A DNA stretch of 18,466 bases from Schizophyllum amplum (Eukaryota > Basidiomycota > Agaricomycetes > Agaricales > Schizophyllaceae), in NCBI GenBank assembly GCA_007026445.1, contig VDMD01000271.1, forward strand, positions 1-18,466, written 5' to 3'. A program made the position numbers and the translations under genes. This document shows positions 15,794-18,466 of this stretch, in pieces. Below the pieces are notes generated by a model. It did not search any database. It was not told the origin of the DNA and saw only the letters and a list, made by a program, of their open reading frames with translations. The stretch's first letter is position 1; every line of letters starts with the position of its first letter.

Positions 15794-18466
15794 TCAGAGA
15801 CCCCCGCCCGGAAGCGGCAGCCTAGCATCCACAGCAGGGCGAAGAGGCGGAAAGATGGGACGGCGGTTGAACTCGTGGTGCAGCATGCGGCAGAAGAACA
15901 TTGCCACCTGCCGCTCCAGCCACTCGAACTCGCCATGCGTCATCCACCGCTGCCGAGCGAGCTGCGCCACGTCCAGCCACAAGGGCGGGTTCCAAGTCAC
16001 CATGACTCCAGCGAGGGCCTTCACGTAGCGCGCTCGAACCTGCCAATCGTCCGCCACCAACCCGACGTGGTCTGTCCCGGTCCCCTGCACGGTGAGGATG
16101 TCGCCAGGGAAGAACGATGACGCTGCAAAGACGGGCTGCAACCGACGGGATTCCTGAGCAGCCGTTAAGATGCAGACACGTACGCGCCGGTCCAAGTCGA
16201 GCAGATCCTTGCGGAAGCCGAGTTCTTGCAGGCGCCAGAGAATGCTTTTCAGCGTCTCCATTGGCGGCATTGCGCCGGCTGCCACCACGGTACCGTGCAC
16301 ACGGTATGGCAACTGCAGGCGCTGGCTCATCGTCTCCAGGTTCAGCCCGTCGCCGAAGCCCGCCTGCAGCTCGCGCATGGCATATGCCAGAGGGCCGTCT
16401 GGTGGCGCCTTCAGCGTGCGCTCGCAAGCCAGCACCTTCTTCCAGTCGCTCATTACCAGCTTCCACGGCCCATGCCCGGCACCCTCCTTGAAGGCGGGGT
16501 CGAGGTCGTCGTCGAAGCTGTACCTCCGCGCGTTCTCCAAAACCTTCGCCTCAATCAGGATCCACATCTGCACATAGGACGCGCGCTTGCGCAAGTCCTC
16601 CGCCGTCACCAGGGTCGCCGCAAAGGGCATGCATCTGCCTGCATCTCCTTTCTTGGCTTGCATGGGCCAGCTCTGTTTGTACTGCTGGTATACCTCAAGC
16701 CAAGCAGCCGTCGACTGGGGTAGCGCGACCATGTGCTCGGCTGTTCCATGAGTTGTCAGTCAACTTGTTAACCCTGGGATAACAACGTGACGTACTGGGG
16801 CCAAGATTCAACTTCTGCTTGGGATTCCGCCGGTTCAGCGTGCGGAGCATGACCTCGCTTGAGCGAGCCCATCCAGCAGGGGCAGCTGCTTGTCCTGGCG
16901 CCGTGCTCGTGCTCGCGCTCGCGGGCGTCCTCGTGCTCGCGGTCGTCGTCGTGCTCGAGGGAGTCCTCGCGCTCGCGGCGTCCTCGGCTCGCGGGCGTCG
17001 TCGTGCTCGCGGGCGTCGTCGTGCTCGAGGGAGTCCTCGCGCTCGCGGTCGTCGTCGTGCTCGAGGGAGTCGTCGTGCTCGCGGGCGTCGTCGTGCTCGA
17101 GCTCGCGCTCGACGCTTTCCACTGCGATACAGCCTCACCAAGGCCCGGCACGTTCTGCACGAGCCACTCCGGGTACACCTTCGCAAACATCTCCTTGGTT
17201 TGCTCAGGGTCGTTGGCGCCGCCGAAGATATCCGGGAACACAATCTCGGCGCCCTCGGGAATACCTCCGCCAAAGGCTTCGGGAAACGCCTCCTGGAAGC
17301 TTGGGAGCGGCATCGCTTCTTCCAGCTGGTCGGAGTCGTCGTAGTCCTCGAGCTGCTCCAGGTCCTCAGCGATGGGCGGCTGCTGGGTGGGCAAATCGCG
17401 CGAGTCCAGCTTCCCCAGCTGCTGGGCGAGCTCCTTGCGCTCATCGCCGACTTCGATCTCGCTAGGCTGTCCCGAGGGCTCCGGCTTGGGCGAGGGTCGC
17501 ACCTGGAGTAGATACTCAGACGATCTCACATGAGTCGGCACCGACTCTGCGAACGCCTCGGTGCAAGCGAGCGGGTCCTCGATACCCGGGACGTCCTCCA
17601 CCGACAGGTCCAGCGGCGCATTGACGCTAAACCGCAGGCTCGAGTACGAATGCACCATCACCAATCTGCGAATATCATCGGGCGCGCCACTGTAGATGTA
17701 CGGGGGTTTCGCCCGGTGCTTCTTCAGGAGCGCCATTCGGTGGGGGGGCCGCATGGCCTGGACCGTCTTGATATGGGGCAGATCGTCGTACATACGATTC
17801 TCGAGCTGCCACTGCATGTTGCCGACACCGGTGAACGGACGGACCAGCCACACCGGAATGTGGCGCTGCTGGTACCACAACATGTCGTCCTTGGTGGTCA
17901 CGATCGCGCCCATAAGCCAGAGCGGCGGCTTCCCATCACCGCAGGCCTCGGGGTTGGCACCGGGGTCGAGCAGGGAGCGCAAGTTGCACACGCCGCACGA
18001 CTCAAGGTAGAGCCGCTGCAGCTCTCGCGCCATCAGGATGGCATGCTCGAAGGAAACACCGTGGACTTGCATGCGGCCGAACATATGCGTCAGCGCAACC
18101 TCCAAGCCCAACGCCAGGTAGTGGCGGTCGTATGTCGGGCCTTTGGGCTCCAGCTGCCAATTCCACCCCTGCGAATCCTTCAGGTACTTGTTGTGCGCCT
18201 GAATGGACTCGTCTTGCAGCCGGAGGAGCACGTCGTTGATAGGGTCCCGTAGGTGGTCCGCAATTGACGGCTTCAGGACGACCATGTCGACGTTCAAGGC
18301 TCCGGGCGCAGCCTCGAACCACGAAGACGGGTCCTGCCAGAAGATGTCTGTTACTAGACCAGCATCCAGGCCGCGGTGGGGTATGCACGCCAAGTGCGAG
18401 AGGAGGCTATGGGCGGGGGCATATTGGGGGACCTGGGTGAAGTCCTCCGCCCCAAAGCGCCCGTCA
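15794..18466 (-). CDS. Large fungal protein of unknown function, 5' end outside window, frame broken in minisatellite
   Basis: Two exons read on the minus strand. Exon A runs from the window edge (open, no start seen) with well-structured sequence: LACIPHRGLDAGLVTDIFWQ, LNVDMVVLKPSIADHLRDP, YDRHYLALGLEVALTHMFG, GAIVTTKDDMLWYQQRHIPV. An acidic, Pro/Gln-rich part and a Ser/Thr/Pro-rich minisatellite (16915-17110) follow. Two one-base losses there shift the frame, and the shifted frame continues to LNRRNPKQKLNLGP. A 55-bp intron (16741-16795; GTACGT, branch CTGAC, acceptor CAG) joins it to exon B, which begins EHMVALPQSTAAWLEVYQQ and includes MPFAATLVTAEDLRKRASYV and GPWKLVMSDWKKVLACE. The stop is at 15794-15796. 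I associate this architecture with uncharacterised multi-copy Agaricomycete proteins, from memory only; no enzymatic motif is visible. Whether this copy is functional is unclear. Confidence 0.75.
16741..16795 (-). other. Intron of the minus-strand gene
   Basis: On the minus strand the 55-bp segment starts GTACGT, holds GACTGAC as a branch site and ends AACAG. It joins the LNLGP frame to the EHMVALP frame without a shift. It does not fit the frame of the long exon A ORF as it stands, which is what points to the upstream frame break. Confidence 0.7.
16915..17110 (-). repeat. Coding minisatellite, 18-bp unit, 11 copies
   Basis: On the plus strand the units read GTGCTCGCGGGCGTCGTC or GTGCTCGAGGGAGTCCTC with small changes. 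Nine units are 18 bp, keeping the frame (TTPAST or TTPSST on the minus strand). Two adjoining units, 16969-16985 and 16986-17002, have 17 bp each. The array encodes the Ser/Thr/Pro linker between the two conserved halves of the minus-strand protein. Confidence 0.9.

Noticed and set aside
16819..17511. Long plus-strand ORFs over the Arg/Ser-rich region
   Set aside because: They are frame shadows of the 18-bp minisatellite, which is open in several frames on both strands.

Overview
The window looks like a transposon-dense stretch of a basidiomycete (Agaricomycetes) genome. The evidence is GT-AG introns of 46-55 bp, several with a CTGAC branch site, C-ending codons in the real genes, KDZ-type DNA transposases, Ty3/Gypsy-like LTR elements with CCHC Gag proteins, and on the minus strand a long multi-exon protein of a type I associate with Agaricomycetes. 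No rRNA or tRNA gene and no bacterial gene organisation was seen. All family names come from motifs read by eye; no database search was possible.

Left part (1-5385): two KDZ transposase genes lie head to tail on the plus strand. Copy 1 (1-3320) enters from the window edge and runs to its acidic C-terminus through eight small introns, one of them GC-AG. The D, D and E catalytic motifs are visible, but two one-base frameshifts break the gene. Copy 2 (4086-5385) has only the N-terminus, the Cys/His cluster and the start of the middle region. Between them lie a very GC-rich block, an imperfect inverted repeat and an unassigned acidic ORF tail.

Middle part (5386-14249): copy 2 stops where an LTR-like sequence begins (5386, TG...CA, 39-bp tandem repeats, primer-site candidate). 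It leads into a 1282-residue Gag-like protein with one zinc knuckle. That ORF loses family likeness and stops where a second LTR-like sequence begins (9992). The second element carries an extra ORF ahead of gag, a Gag with two zinc knuckles, a DSGAT protease and a reverse transcriptase with YLDD. RNase H and integrase are missing. The layout reads as nested insertions: element 2 in element 1, element 1 in a KDZ gene. At the gag/protease junction a canonical -1 slippery heptamer sits directly before the gag stop, with a possible stem-loop six bases further on.

Right part (14250-18466): the reverse transcriptase is cut off and followed by a 0.7-kb array of about 40 short imperfect palindromes (AGAYATRTCTG-like) spaced about 17 bp apart, containing a perfect 27-bp inverted repeat. 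An AT-rich gene-free stretch and a G-rich stretch with a strong G-quadruplex motif follow. The minus strand from 18466 to 15794 holds two exons of a large protein of unknown function. An 18-bp coding minisatellite in its first exon has two 17-bp units, which shift the frame; the shifted frame is the one that splices correctly into the last exon.
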